Shown: positions 54,755 to 63,934, counted from the first letter of the stretch. The stretch: DNA of 64,000 bases from Bacteroidota bacterium (GCA_947496065.1 CANMBF010000002.1:1-64000), one strand, 5' to 3'. The notes: generated by a model not told the origin, from the sequence alone. Numbers and translations are program-made.

Positions 54755-57211
54755 ATGAAGAAAACGATTATAATTTTAGTAAATCTATTGTGTTTTTATA
54801 CGTTACATGCACAGACACAAACCATGCGTGGGCTGGTGCTTGACCGTGAAACAAGACAGGTTCTTGAAGGTGCAAAAATCATGATTACGACGGTTGGAAA
54901 AGATAGTGGACGATTTGCCTTGAGCAATGCAAGTGGCGAATATATGATACCTGAGCTATCGGTTGGTCGTCAGAATATTTTGGTTACACTCGAAAAATAC
55001 AATGACATTGTAATGCAAAATATTGTATTGACATCGGCCAAAGAAATGGTTCTAAACTTTGATATGTCTGATGCGGTCATTTCATTTAAGAGTTTTACTA
55101 TTAAAAGTAAAAATAAATCTGCCGTTAACAACGACAATGCATTGGTAAGCGCGCGTTTGTTTACTGTTGATGAAACTGATCGTTTTGCCGGAAGCAGAGG
55201 CGACCCAGCGCGTATGGCAAGTAATTTTGCGGGTGTTCAAGGGGCCAATGATTCTCGCAACGATATCGTAGTGCGTGGCAATAGTCCTCAAGGTGTGTTA
55301 TGGCGTTTAGAAGGCATTGATATTCCGAATCCTAACCATTTTGCAATACCAGGTACTACTGGCGGACCAGTTTCTATCATCAACAATAAAATATTGGCCA
55401 ATAGCGATTTCTTTACAGGCGCATTTCCTGCAGAATATGGCAATTCAACTGCAGGTGTTTTTGATTTAAAACTTAGAAATGGCAACAATCGCAGAAATGA
55501 ATTTTCAACCCAAATTGGTTTTTTAGGTTGGGATGTTTTGGCAGAAGGTCCCTTGTCAAAGAAAAACAAATCGTCGTTCTTATTTACTTACAGATATTCA
55601 ACCTTTGCCATCTTTGAAAAGTTAAATTTCAAAATAGGAACCGATGCAGTACCGCACTATCAAGATGCTTCATTTAAATTTAATTTTCCTATTGGAAAAA
55701 AAGGCAATTTATCATTTTTCGGCATTGGGGGAAGCAGCAAAATTAATATCATGATTAGTGACCAGAAACAAAGCAGTGGCGAGTTGTATGGGAATGATGA
55801 CCGCGACCAATTATTTGGCTCCAAGATGGGTATTGTAGGCACTAGTTTTATGTGGAACCTCAATAGTAAAAGTTATTTTAAGGCCACTGTGGCCAAAAGC
55901 CATCAAGATGTAGATGCTTTGCACCAATTGGTTTTCAGACATAACACTGACACCAGTTTCGTTAATGGAAAACCCATTTATAAATACGCCTTGGACTCGC
56001 TGGTTAAAAATTTATTTTATTATTTCAGAACCAATACAACTGGCTTGAATCTTTTTGTGAATACTAAAATTAACAACCGTGTCACTTTCCGCTACGGTGC
56101 AAATATTACAGAGTATGATTTCCGCTTCCGCGATTCAGCCTTAAATTTCAATTCACAAGACACTGCACATTACTGGAAGTGGTATACCCGATGGAACTCA
56201 GATGGCATTGGATTGAATGTGATGCCTTATGTGCAAGTAAAATGGATGGCCTCAAAAAAGCTAATCGTTTCGGGCGGTTTAACAGGGCAGTATTTTATGA
56301 TCTCTGATAAAGCATCTAACACAAGCAACAGCAGTGCCCAATATGTACAACCCCGATTGGGATTGCGCTACCAGTTAAATAAAAACCAATCCCTTAATTT
56401 TGGTTTTGGTGTGCACAGCCAAATGCAGCCTGCTTACACCTATTTTTACATATTGCCAGGCAATTCTAAACCTCATAATTTAGGAATGGGTTTAACCAAA
56501 AGCATTCACAATGTTTTAGGATACGAGTTAGCAATAGGAAAGGACAAACGTTTTAAAGTGGAGACCTATTACCAATCACTGTCAAACATACCTGTAGAAG
56601 TTAAAAAAAGTTCCTTTAGTTTGGCCAATACGGGTTCTGGATTTAGTCGATTCTTCCCAGACACTTTACAAAATACTGGAACTGGCTACAATTACGGAAT
56701 AGAGTTTACGTTTGAAAAATCGTTTACCAAAGGTTATTATTATTTGGCGACTTTAAGTTTATTTGATGCAAAGTATAGAGGTAGCGATAATGTTTTAAGA
56801 AATTCAGATTTTAATTCGAGTTATGCCATGAATGCCTTGTTTGCAAAAGAATGGAAAATAGGACAGAAGAGTGTGTTTAACTTTGGGGGCAAATTTACCA
56901 CTGCAGGCGCTAGAAGGTATTCTCCTATGGATACCGCTGCTAGCATAGGTCAAAGGGAATACATTGAACAAGATGCGCTAAAAAACACTTTGAAATTTGG
57001 CAGAAATTATGTGCGTTTGGATTTGAGATTGTCGTATAAAATTAATTCTAAAAAAGTAACCCATGAATTTGCATTAGACTTTGTGAATGTTACCAACCGA
57101 AAAAACATCTTAAAGTATTCCTATACGAATGCATCACCTTACAGCAGGCAAGACTACCAACTAGGGTTCCTGCCATTATTTTACTATAAGTTGGATTTTA
57201 AATTCTATTAG
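54755..57211 (+). CDS. TonB-dependent receptor with carboxypeptidase-like N-terminal domain
   Basis: About 818 residues from the ATG at 54755 (MKKTIIILVN), which gives a good signal peptide ending at TLHAQ. A carboxypeptidase-regulatory-like domain follows (about 25-105, MRGLVLDRETRQVLEGAKIMI). Next is the plug domain with GDPARMASNFAGVQGANDSR and DIVVRGNSPQGVLWRLEGIDIPNPNH, then a 22-strand-type barrel. It ends in LPLFYYKLDFKFY, with the usual terminal aromatic. It would be energised by the TonB-ExbBD system at 7-10 kb. The ligand is unknown, and no SusD partner is adjacent. Confidence 0.9.
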   Translation: MKKTIIILVNLLCFYTLHAQTQTMRGLVLDRETRQVLEGAKIMITTVGKDSGRFALSNASGEYMIPELSVGRQNILVTLEKYNDIVMQNIVLTSAKEMVLNFDMSDAVISFKSFTIKSKNKSAVNNDNALVSARLFTVDETDRFAGSRGDPARMASNFAGVQGANDSRNDIVVRGNSPQGVLWRLEGIDIPNPNHFAIPGTTGGPVSIINNKILANSDFFTGAFPAEYGNSTAGVFDLKLRNGNNRRNEFSTQIGFLGWDVLAEGPLSKKNKSSFLFTYRYSTFAIFEKLNFKIGTDAVPHYQDASFKFNFPIGKKGNLSFFGIGGSSKINIMISDQKQSSGELYGNDDRDQLFGSKMGIVGTSFMWNLNSKSYFKATVAKSHQDVDALHQLVFRHNTDTSFVNGKPIYKYALDSLVKNLFYYFRTNTTGLNLFVNTKINNRVTFRYGANITEYDFRFRDSALNFNSQDTAHYWKWYTRWNSDGIGLNVMPYVQVKWMASKKLIVSGGLTGQYFMISDKASNTSNSSAQYVQPRLGLRYQLNKNQSLNFGFGVHSQMQPAYTYFYILPGNSKPHNLGMGLTKSIHNVLGYELAIGKDKRFKVETYYQSLSNIPVEVKKSSFSLANTGSGFSRFFPDTLQNTGTGYNYGIEFTFEKSFTKGYYYLATLSLFDAKYRGSDNVLRNSDFNSSYAMNALFAKEWKIGQKSVFNFGGKFTTAGARRYSPMDTAASIGQREYIEQDALKNTLKFGRNYVRLDLRLSYKINSKKVTHEFALDFVNVTNRKNILKYSYTNASPYSRQDYQLGFLPLFYYKLDFKFY

Positions 57212-57519
57212 TTAAGAACTTTATTACTTGTTAAATATGCTGAGGTAAATTATAGTCTTCACTATCATCAAAAGCCGTTTTTATTGATTCAGTCCATCGA
57301 TTGTGATTTCAGTGTAGGCTTTTAAAGATTGGTATTTCAATTCGAACTTTAATTTGATTTAATTTGATTTAATTCATTATTTTGGCCGAGATTTATTTTG
57401 TAAAAACGTATGATTGCAAACACAGTTTTTTATTGTCTTCTGATTGCAAAAAAACAAGTGCGGGTTAATTAAAAACGCTGTCACGACTTGGCCTTAATGA
57501 ATTATTTACAGTCACCGGC
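57212..57519. other. 308-base gap before the truncated GNAT gene
   Basis: An AT-rich stretch. It contains a short direct repeat of AATTTGATTT (57351-57370, continuing degenerate to about 57375). The last 50 bases remain open in the GNAT frame, from a TAA near 57469 onward, and read like coding sequence. No other gene is visible. Confidence 0.5.
57351..57375. repeat. Short tandem repeat of a ten-base unit
   Basis: Two exact copies of AATTTGATTT followed by a partial third (AATTCATT). It lies between the TonB-dependent receptor and the GNAT gene. Likely a replication-slippage product; no function is implied. Confidence 0.5.
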
Positions 57520-57972
57520 ATGGTGTCCGAACAACTCACGACGCCTGAACCACCAATAACGGATGTGGAAATACGCCGCATTGAAGACGAAGCGGGCCGT
57601 TTAGCACTTGCAGATTTAAATGCAGCAGCATACGATGTCTCAAACGATTGGGTAAGGCTCGCCGCATCGGGAGAGTCCCTTTGGAACAATCCTTTGTATG
57701 GTTACAATGCGTATGTTGATGGACAACCCGCAGCAACGGCTTTCGCTGTACCACTGAATGGTATAATTTATGTGGCCTATGCGGCCACCGCATTAGCTCA
57801 CAGGCGCAAAGGTCTTGCCGAACTTGTCATGCGACGCAGTATAGAACATGCCATGCGAGATACGGGTATCACAAGAACCGCACTTCATGCCACAGCTGAT
57901 GGTTGTTCTATGTATACGAAAATGGGTTACCGTCCGGTCGAACAGTTCGCCATATATACAATGCAGTTTTAA
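57520..57972 (+). CDS. GNAT acetyltransferase, probably 5'-truncated and of foreign origin
   Basis: A 150-residue GNAT-fold protein with the acetyl-CoA loop in ATALAHRRKGLAELVMRR and a C-terminal HATADGCSMYTKMGYRPV segment. Its codon use is far richer in G/C than the neighbours (many GCC, GCA, CGC, ACC codons). The frame stays open 50 bases upstream of the first ATG with family-like residues (SRLGLNELFTVTG), so a longer ancestral protein has probably lost its 5' part. The ATG at 57520 is chosen only because it is the first in frame; there is no visible promoter. Whether it is functional is unclear. Confidence 0.65.
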   Translation: MVSEQLTTPEPPITDVEIRRIEDEAGRLALADLNAAAYDVSNDWVRLAASGESLWNNPLYGYNAYVDGQPAATAFAVPLNGIIYVAYAATALAHRRKGLAELVMRRSIEHAMRDTGITRTALHATADGCSMYTKMGYRPVEQFAIYTMQF

Positions 57973-57975
57973 TAA

Positions 57976-58028
57976 TAGCTAAATAAATTGTCGCTAACGG
58001 CTAGGCAATCCTTGCTGTTAGCTAAATA
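57976..58028. repeat. Near-perfect hairpin bracketed by ten-base direct repeats
   Basis: Thirty bases (57993-58022) fold as GCTAAC-g-GC-t-AGG around CAAT with CCT-t-GC-t-GTTAGC. That is eleven Watson-Crick pairs with one G-T and one T-T opposition. A direct repeat TAGCTAAATA occurs at 57976-57985 and 58019-58028, the second overlapping the hairpin end. It follows the GNAT stop codon by a few bases. It may be a small mobile repeat, a degenerate recombination site or a terminator without T run. Confidence 0.6.
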
Positions 58029-58092
58029 CAATCTATTTTTTAAAATTGGCTTTTTTTAATTTCATCGATGTTGGTTTAGAACCATTCGTATT

Positions 58093-59808
58093 TTATTTTG
58101 ACAGCATCCTCCACACACCATCCCAACCTGAACCTAGGTCATGGGTTTCAAGTATTTTTATTCTTTCAAAATAAGTTGCGGAAGGTGCGCAGTTGAATTT
58201 TTCAATCAGTTCCTTAAATATCAAATTTGCGGCTACCCAATCCTGTTTTCGGTAAGCTGTTAAACCTGCATTAAATCGGGTTCTACGAAGCTCATTTTCA
58301 GGTGTTAGCGCTCCTTCTAAAGCAAGTAGTTCATATACTTTTACAGGCTCTGATTTCCCTTTCAAAATAATTTGATCTATCTCATTCGATTCCAAAGTAT
58401 TTCCTGACATAAGCATCGTATCTTCAGAAATAAGAATATGAGTGCCATATTCTTTATTTGCTGATTCTAATCTAGAAGCTAGATTCACAATATCGCCCAT
58501 TACTGTATAACTTCTGGCTGTATTACTTCCGATATTTCCAACTACCACCTCTCCCGTAGCAATTCCAATACGTATATTTATTTCAGGAATATTTTTTCTT
58601 AGTCCCATTAGGTCTGGAAGCTCTTTTCTGAATTGATCTAATGCTTTAATTTGTCCTAGGGCAGCTCTGCAGGCAGCTGCAGCTTGGTCTTCTTCTTTCA
58701 CAAACGGAGGACCCCAGTAGGCCATAATAGCATCTCCAATATATTTATCAATAATACCCTCTTCCGCTTGAATACATTCGGTCATAATAGTAAGATAGCG
58801 ATTGACTATTTTGACAAGACTGGTTGGAGAAAGTTGTTCACTTATTTTGGCAAAACCTACTATATCGCTGAAAAATACGGTCATAATTTGCTTCTGTCCA
58901 TCAAACATATCTTGTCTTCCGGGGATGATAATTTTTTCTACGATGCGCGGATCGATATAAGTATTAATAAGATTTTTAAGGTCTTGTTTTTTGCGCAGTT
59001 CTTCAATCATTTGATTTAAACTATCTCCCAATTGACCAATTTCGTCTTCGGGTAAACCGTTAATATTGACAGAGAGATTTCCCCCGTGCACTGCTCGGGT
59101 TGATTGAATTAGACTCATTAATGGACGCGCAAGTTTGCGCGAAAGAATCCAGGCGCCCCATAAACCAAGCGTAATGGCAAGTAGCGAAAGTATAAGACTG
59201 CTCCAAAGCACATTTTGTTCAGCTTTTTTTGCTTTAATAGCTGAGAGCTGAGCTAATTGCATTGCTAAGTTCTGCAATGAAGATCTTTTTTCTTGCAGCA
59301 AGGTTTGCCCTTGAACATTAATTTCCATGAGCACTTTATAATTTTCTTCTTCTTTTGCTTTTTTCTTTTTTAGAATACGCCTGGCTATATCATTTTGCTG
59401 ATCAAAAGTAGATTCAATACTTGAAACCAACTCGCGGGCTTGCGCGAAGATTTCTCTTTCCTTCGTATCATCTGGGAGTATAGACAGGTCTTTTTTTAAT
59501 AACGCAATTTGGTCAACTACGGCTTTGGAAAATTTTTCAAAATTAGGTTCCGCGTCTTTTAAAACACTTGAATCCGCCTCAGCAAATGAATATTCTCTAT
59601 AAAGGCGCTCAAAGGCAATTCTTCTTCTAAGTCCAACTTCATTTAATTCTGCCGAATGATTGGCGATTGGCAAGCTCACGACTGAGATTTCATTTACTTC
59701 TTTTCCAAGTTTTATTACTGCTATGCTATTGATAATAGAAACAGTAATCATCATCAGCAGTATGCCCACTGCGAGTCCAAATATCTTTAATGCTATTGAA
59801 TGTTTCAT
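58093..59808 (-). CDS. Membrane-bound class III adenylate/guanylate cyclase with HAMP domain
   Basis: A 571-residue cyclase. The first helix (about 10-32) is followed by a long coiled-coil sensor region of 4HB type (about 35-195), a second helix (about 200-220, SSLILSLLAITLGLWGAWIL), and a HAMP domain (RKLARPLMSLIQSTRAVHGGNLSVNINGLPEDEIGQLGDSLNQM). The catalytic domain (about 300-490) has metal aspartates in VFFSDIVGF and YIGDAIMAYWG, and VMGDIVNLASRLES with the asparagine and arginine of the active site. All key residues appear present. A short TPR-like tail closes the protein. It probably makes cAMP (or cGMP) in response to an extracytoplasmic signal. Confidence 0.88.
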   Translation of the reverse strand: MKHSIALKIFGLAVGILLMMITVSIINSIAVIKLGKEVNEISVVSLPIANHSAELNEVGLRRRIAFERLYREYSFAEADSSVLKDAEPNFEKFSKAVVDQIALLKKDLSILPDDTKEREIFAQARELVSSIESTFDQQNDIARRILKKKKAKEEENYKVLMEINVQGQTLLQEKRSSLQNLAMQLAQLSAIKAKKAEQNVLWSSLILSLLAITLGLWGAWILSRKLARPLMSLIQSTRAVHGGNLSVNINGLPEDEIGQLGDSLNQMIEELRKKQDLKNLINTYIDPRIVEKIIIPGRQDMFDGQKQIMTVFFSDIVGFAKISEQLSPTSLVKIVNRYLTIMTECIQAEEGIIDKYIGDAIMAYWGPPFVKEEDQAAAACRAALGQIKALDQFRKELPDLMGLRKNIPEINIRIGIATGEVVVGNIGSNTARSYTVMGDIVNLASRLESANKEYGTHILISEDTMLMSGNTLESNEIDQIILKGKSEPVKVYELLALEGALTPENELRRTRFNAGLTAYRKQDWVAANLIFKELIEKFNCAPSATYFERIKILETHDLGSGWDGVWRMLSK

Positions 59809-59989
59809 TTTGTTGAGTTAAAATATGCGCAGGCAATTTCGCTATTTTTTATTAAAGTCACGAGATTTTTCTGCTGTTTGATTCTTTCTTAATGGTTGAT
59901 TGACTATTTATTATTTGTATGCAATGGTCGGCGAAAATATCTGCCTAATGTATTCAATATTATTTTGGATTTAATACTTCAGAGTTCAA

Positions 59990-60373
59990 CTATATTTTTG
60001 ATTCGACAAAATGCATGTGTATTTCTCCTTTGTTTTTTGCAGATATTTTTCCGCGGTTTTTACAACGAAAATGTTCTTTAATGTAGTGGTAAGTGCTTTC
60101 GCTGATATTCACCTTTCCAGCCACGCCGCTACTTTCAATCCTAGACGCAATGTTGACAGTATCGCCCCAAATATCATAGGCGAATTTCTTGAACCCTACG
60201 ACGCCTGCCACCACAGGACCGGTATGTATACCAATTCTAATTTCAAATACTTCTTGACCTTGTTTTTTTCTTTCAATATTATGCTCCAGCATAAACTGTT
60301 GTATTTCAAGCCCAGCACTAACAACATCTATGGCATGGGTTTTATTTGCAACTGGCAGTCCACCTGCACACAT
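59990..60373 (-). pseudogene. C-terminal piece of the TPR-cyclase gene broken by frameshifts
   Basis: A 127-residue open frame starting at MCAGGLPVANKTHA that carries the second half of a class III cyclase domain: IRIGIHTGPVVAGVVGFKKFAYDIWGDTVNIASRIES and a C-terminal strand. It has the asparagine/arginine of the active site but lacks the first metal site, so it cannot work alone. It is in the same frame as the upstream 443-residue piece; between them about 55 bases are read correctly only in another frame. It is a fragment of that gene, not an independent one. Confidence 0.75.
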
Positions 60374-60427
60374 ATAACTATCGCCAATGGTTTTATCTTT
60401 TCTATGTTGTGCTTTGTCGTAATATTA

Positions 60428-61759
60428 TCAAATGCTTTGAAGCAGACATTTAATTTCATTGACAAGTTCCACCGGACTCATTTTTTCAGCAATCTGCGTA
60501 AACCCTTTAAAGTCGGTAAACATAATGGTTGTATAATCAATGAGCTTTGCCGCAGCATTCCCATTTTTTTTAAGTTCTAATGCTATTTCTTTTGGCAAGA
60601 TATTAAATAGTAAAAAATCAGATTTTTCTTTTTCTTTTTCTATTAATTCTTTTTGTTTTTTTATGATGATATTTTCTTTTTTATTTTGCTCCGATTGAAA
60701 AATAATTTTGGCATTAGATATTTTTCTATTGCTGTCTTCTACCTCAAGTTCAAACTGTGTTTCATGAAAATATTTGTAGTGTAAAATTGCTTTTTTAAGG
60801 TCGCCTCTCGATTCAAATATTTCAGACAACATAAAATGAATCTGGTATTTTTTTTTCTTTACACTTATCTTATTGGAGAGTTCAAGTCCTTTGGTAAGAA
60901 TTTCTATCGCTTCATCTTGTCGCTGAAGTTTAATATAAATATCTCCAAGAGAAATACAGTTCGTGATAACACCGCTAATTAAATTCAAGCTTTCTCTAAG
61001 TAGAAGCGCCTGCCTATTATAATCTATTGCTTTTGTGTAATCCGAAATTGAGGTATAATAATTTGCAAGCGCATTGTATGAATTGCAAATTGATTTCTTG
61101 TTGTTATTTAATTCTGACACCTGCAATGCTTTATAAAGATATTTTTCAGCCAGTTGATGCCTATTTAAATTTTGATTCACTTTTCCTATGCCTTGATTGG
61201 CATACACCGTCCAATAGAAATTATCATGATGGCGACTAATTAATTCCATTTCGTTAAATACAGAAAGAGATTCCTCGTAGTTTTTTAGGTCTAGATAAAT
61301 TCCGCCAATATCATTCAAGCAAGACATTAGTCGGATCTGTGTTGTTTTATGCATTCGCAGTTGCTCTTGTGCAACCATCAAGAATTCTAATGCCAAGTCA
61401 TAATTTCCAATGGTTCTGTAAATTGTTCCATGCACGCCATTACAAATAGCTGAACCTATGGTATCCTTTTGTTCAGAAAATAATATTGAGACATCTGAGA
61501 TCAGTGCTAAAGCCTTTTCAAATTTCTCATCAAATAAGTAGCTAAATGTGTTTAGTAGATTCGCATAGCCAAAAAGAAGCGGTTTCTTTTCAGCATTTGC
61601 TGCAGCAAATGCATATAAATCCTCGGCAAGTTCAATAACATCTAAAGCTTCAATGTATGATAAATCATCGATGACCAATACTGCACACTTTGTTACATCT
61701 TTCGTATTAGCTGATTTAAGTTTAACAATATTTGCTTTTATTTTCCCCAGTTTTGTCAT
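60428..61759 (-). CDS. TPR-linked class III nucleotide cyclase, interrupted in its catalytic domain
   Basis: A 443-residue open frame. Residues 1-330 are TPR repeats without a signal peptide (NSYNALANYYTSISDYTKAIDYNRQALLL, NCISLGDIYIKLQRQDEAIEILTKGLEL). A coiled coil follows (about 340-385, QNKKENIIIKKQKELIEKEK), then the start of a cyclase domain (TTIMFTDFKGFTQIAEKMSPVELVNEIK). It then departs from the family and stops at 60428. The expected continuation, CFKAFDNITTKHNIEKIK, is present in the next frame, and TIGDSYMCAGG returns in the original frame. One extra base near 60443-60448 and one missing base in the A run at 60391-60394 explain this. Confidence 0.75.
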   Translation of the reverse strand: MTKLGKIKANIVKLKSANTKDVTKCAVLVIDDLSYIEALDVIELAEDLYAFAAANAEKKPLLFGYANLLNTFSYLFDEKFEKALALISDVSILFSEQKDTIGSAICNGVHGTIYRTIGNYDLALEFLMVAQEQLRMHKTTQIRLMSCLNDIGGIYLDLKNYEESLSVFNEMELISRHHDNFYWTVYANQGIGKVNQNLNRHQLAEKYLYKALQVSELNNNKKSICNSYNALANYYTSISDYTKAIDYNRQALLLRESLNLISGVITNCISLGDIYIKLQRQDEAIEILTKGLELSNKISVKKKKYQIHFMLSEIFESRGDLKKAILHYKYFHETQFELEVEDSNRKISNAKIIFQSEQNKKENIIIKKQKELIEKEKEKSDFLLFNILPKEIALELKKNGNAAAKLIDYTTIMFTDFKGFTQIAEKMSPVELVNEIKCLLQSI

Positions 61760-61840
61760 TTTGTATTTTTATTTTAATTTATAAACTGAAATTTTAATTT
61801 ACAAAGACGCCAAAAAATAAAAGCTGAAATAAAAATTGCA

Positions 61841-63070
61841 TTAGCTTTCTGTATAATTCAATGACTTTCCAAATGTTTCAGGCAATATCATAAGTGAAAG
61901 TAGCGCCAAAATCCAAACAATGATTCCGGTAACTATTAGGCCAGACGTAAGCGTAAAATTAAATATTTTTTCAATACTGCGATGCAAAGGAATAAGAACA
62001 ACTACAGCGCCACGCATAAAATTAGTTACGGTAGCGGTTACGGTAACCCTTAAATTAGTGCCAAAATGCTCAGCTGTTGCAGTTACAAAAACCGAAAGGT
62101 ATCCGCAACCCAAGCCCATCAAGAAGGAAGAAAGATTCAAGCTTCCGCTTTCTGTCATACGGATAAAATGATAGATAGTAGAAAATACTCCGATGAGCAT
62201 AAATACAAGTAGCACCTTTTTTCTGTTCTTAAATACCTGACTAAAAATGCCGCTAGACAAATCGCCTGAAGCGATTCCAATTTGAAATAAAATAAAACAA
62301 GTCGATAATTTTAACCCATCTATATGATGGATTGTAGCCAACTCCGGGGAAAGTGTAATGAGTAGCCCAACACTATACCAAATAGGAACGCCCATTAAAA
62401 TACAGGCCAAATATCGCAAGACCCTTTCACGAGAAGAAAATAAAAACCGAAAAGACCCTCTGTGCGCAGAGGCATTTTTACTTTCAAGGTACATATTGGA
62501 TTCAAGGGAGCGAATGCGCATGACCAAAACTAATAATCCAGCCAACCCTGCTACAAAAAAAGCCTGTCGCCAAGGTAAAAAATTGCCAGCTAAACCTGCA
62601 GTCACAGCGCCCAGTGCTCCCATAGTGGCGACGAGGATGGTGCCATAACCTCTTTTCTCAACGGACATGCTTTCGGCAACGAGTGTTATGCCTGAGCCTA
62701 GTTCTCCGGCCAATCCGACACCCGCTAAAAAACGTATCAATGCATAGGTATCGATATCGTGGACAAAAGCATTGGCAATATTCGCTACTGAATACAAAAG
62801 TATCGAACCATACATCGCAATCACACGCCCTTTTTTATCGGCCAGAATACCTGTTATAATACCACCCACAATCATACCTCCCATTTGCATGGCTAAAAGC
62901 ATTTCGCCTGTTGATGCTGACTCGGCAGCAGTCAAACCGAGGTCTTTTAACGAAGGAATCCTGTAGACATTAAAAAGAAAAAGATCAAATGCATCAATAA
63001 AAAAACCAATTCCAGCGGCTAATACAGCAATGTTGAATGGCGATTTATAAAATTTATTATTTATGTTCAT
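61841..63070 (-). CDS. Major facilitator superfamily transporter (sugar/metabolite:H+ symporter type)
   Basis: About 409 residues with twelve helices, starting at the ATG at 63070 (MNINNKFYKSPF); the open frame to 63142 adds a hydrophilic run unlike the family. Motif A is GILADKKGRVIAMYG after helix 2, and RFLAGVGLAGELGSGITLVAESM is the helix 4-5 motif of the sugar-transporter/aromatic acid symporter branch. The substrate is not evident. It is the outermost gene of the accessory block, 82 bases beyond the start of the TPR-cyclase gene and on the same strand. Confidence 0.85.
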   Translation of the reverse strand: MNINNKFYKSPFNIAVLAAGIGFFIDAFDLFLFNVYRIPSLKDLGLTAAESASTGEMLLAMQMGGMIVGGIITGILADKKGRVIAMYGSILLYSVANIANAFVHDIDTYALIRFLAGVGLAGELGSGITLVAESMSVEKRGYGTILVATMGALGAVTAGLAGNFLPWRQAFFVAGLAGLLVLVMRIRSLESNMYLESKNASAHRGSFRFLFSSRERVLRYLACILMGVPIWYSVGLLITLSPELATIHHIDGLKLSTCFILFQIGIASGDLSSGIFSQVFKNRKKVLLVFMLIGVFSTIYHFIRMTESGSLNLSSFLMGLGCGYLSVFVTATAEHFGTNLRVTVTATVTNFMRGAVVVLIPLHRSIEKIFNFTLTSGLIVTGIIVWILALLSLMILPETFGKSLNYTES

Positions 63071-63726
63071 TTTGTGGCTATTAAATAGCCATTGCCTACG
63101 CTTTTTTAAGTCAATCCAATCACCACATGATCTTCGGATCACATAAATATCTGGTAAACTGACTTGCGATTTTAAGCATTATATTTTATTTAATCATTAT
63201 TAAATCTATAATTTTATTTCCTTCCTCTCTTTCAGTTCGACTTGGTAAATTGGACCGACCTATTAATATAAATTTGATTGGATTAATATTTTCTATGTTT
63301 GTTTTTTAAAATACCACTTTATGAAAAATTTATCAGGTGAAAAATTCCAAATATTTCTTGGCGCCTTAGGATTATGTGCGTTACTTTACAATTGGCGCGG
63401 TTGGAGATAACTTGACAAAGTCAGAAAAATATGAAGAGGGCCGCCGTGAAACAATGAAAGTTAGAAAACATTATTTATCAATTTCCCTTATTAGCATTAT
63501 GAGCTCGGATCAAAAATATATTATTTTTACTTCAATTTAGTATTAAGTAAGTGATTGCCATACCAGTTATTAATAGCAAACAATCAATATATAGTGCCGT
63601 GAATAAGGGTTTCACGCCATCCTCCTTTTGGACTTTATCGCTCGTGCCTGACTTGTTTTGAGCATAAAATAGGCTGCCACCATTCAAAACTATATTTTAT
63701 GCCTAATTAAATACTATTTTTGCGCT
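63071..63726. other. 656-base gap between the MFS gene and a small membrane protein gene
   Basis: AT-rich, with no long reading frame. It contains a possible 29-residue peptide frame (separate entry). A TATTTTTG box at 63715-63722 lies four bases before the next ATG. No RNA gene, repeat or insertion sequence was recognised. Confidence 0.5.
63321..63410 (+). CDS. Possible small peptide gene
   Basis: An ATG-started frame of 29 codons (MKNLSGEKFQIFLGALGLCA..., ending NWRGWR) with a short hydrophobic core. No promoter or ribosome binding site is clear. It could be a chance frame or a remnant. Low confidence. Confidence 0.2.
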   Translation: MKNLSGEKFQIFLGALGLCALLYNWRGWR

Positions 63727-63915
63727 ATGAAAATTTTTTCAATTATTAACGCCATATTTTGCTCGGTTTATATTCTATTCTATTTTATTATGCCAATCGT
63801 TTTTGGTTTACCTGAAATTTTAATTATTAGTTTTTCCTTTGGATTATGGAGCATAGCCTTTGCGATTAGTTGTCTTTTTTATCACTTCAAAAAAAATAAG
63901 TCAGCGAGTGTTTAG
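63727..63915 (+). CDS. Small two-helix membrane protein of unknown function
   Basis: A 62-residue protein made of two hydrophobic helices (about 5-27 and 30-52) and a basic tail (HFKKNKSASV). No family recognised. The -7-like box TATTTTTG ends four bases before the ATG, which would give a leaderless transcript. It is convergent with mnmE, 19 bases away. Confidence 0.5.
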   Translation: MKIFSIINAIFCSVYILFYFIMPIVFGLPEILIISFSFGLWSIAFAISCLFYHFKKNKSASV

Positions 63916-63934
63916 TTTGTTTCAATTCCAATAA

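Noticed and set aside
57536-57793. Open frame opposite the GNAT gene
   Set aside because: A shadow frame on the other strand, favoured by the higher G/C content; no family features.
60385-60450. Programmed ribosomal frameshift in the TPR-cyclase gene
   Set aside because: The first shift site has no slippery heptamer, and two opposite shifts within about 55 bases would be needed. Errors or decay fit better.
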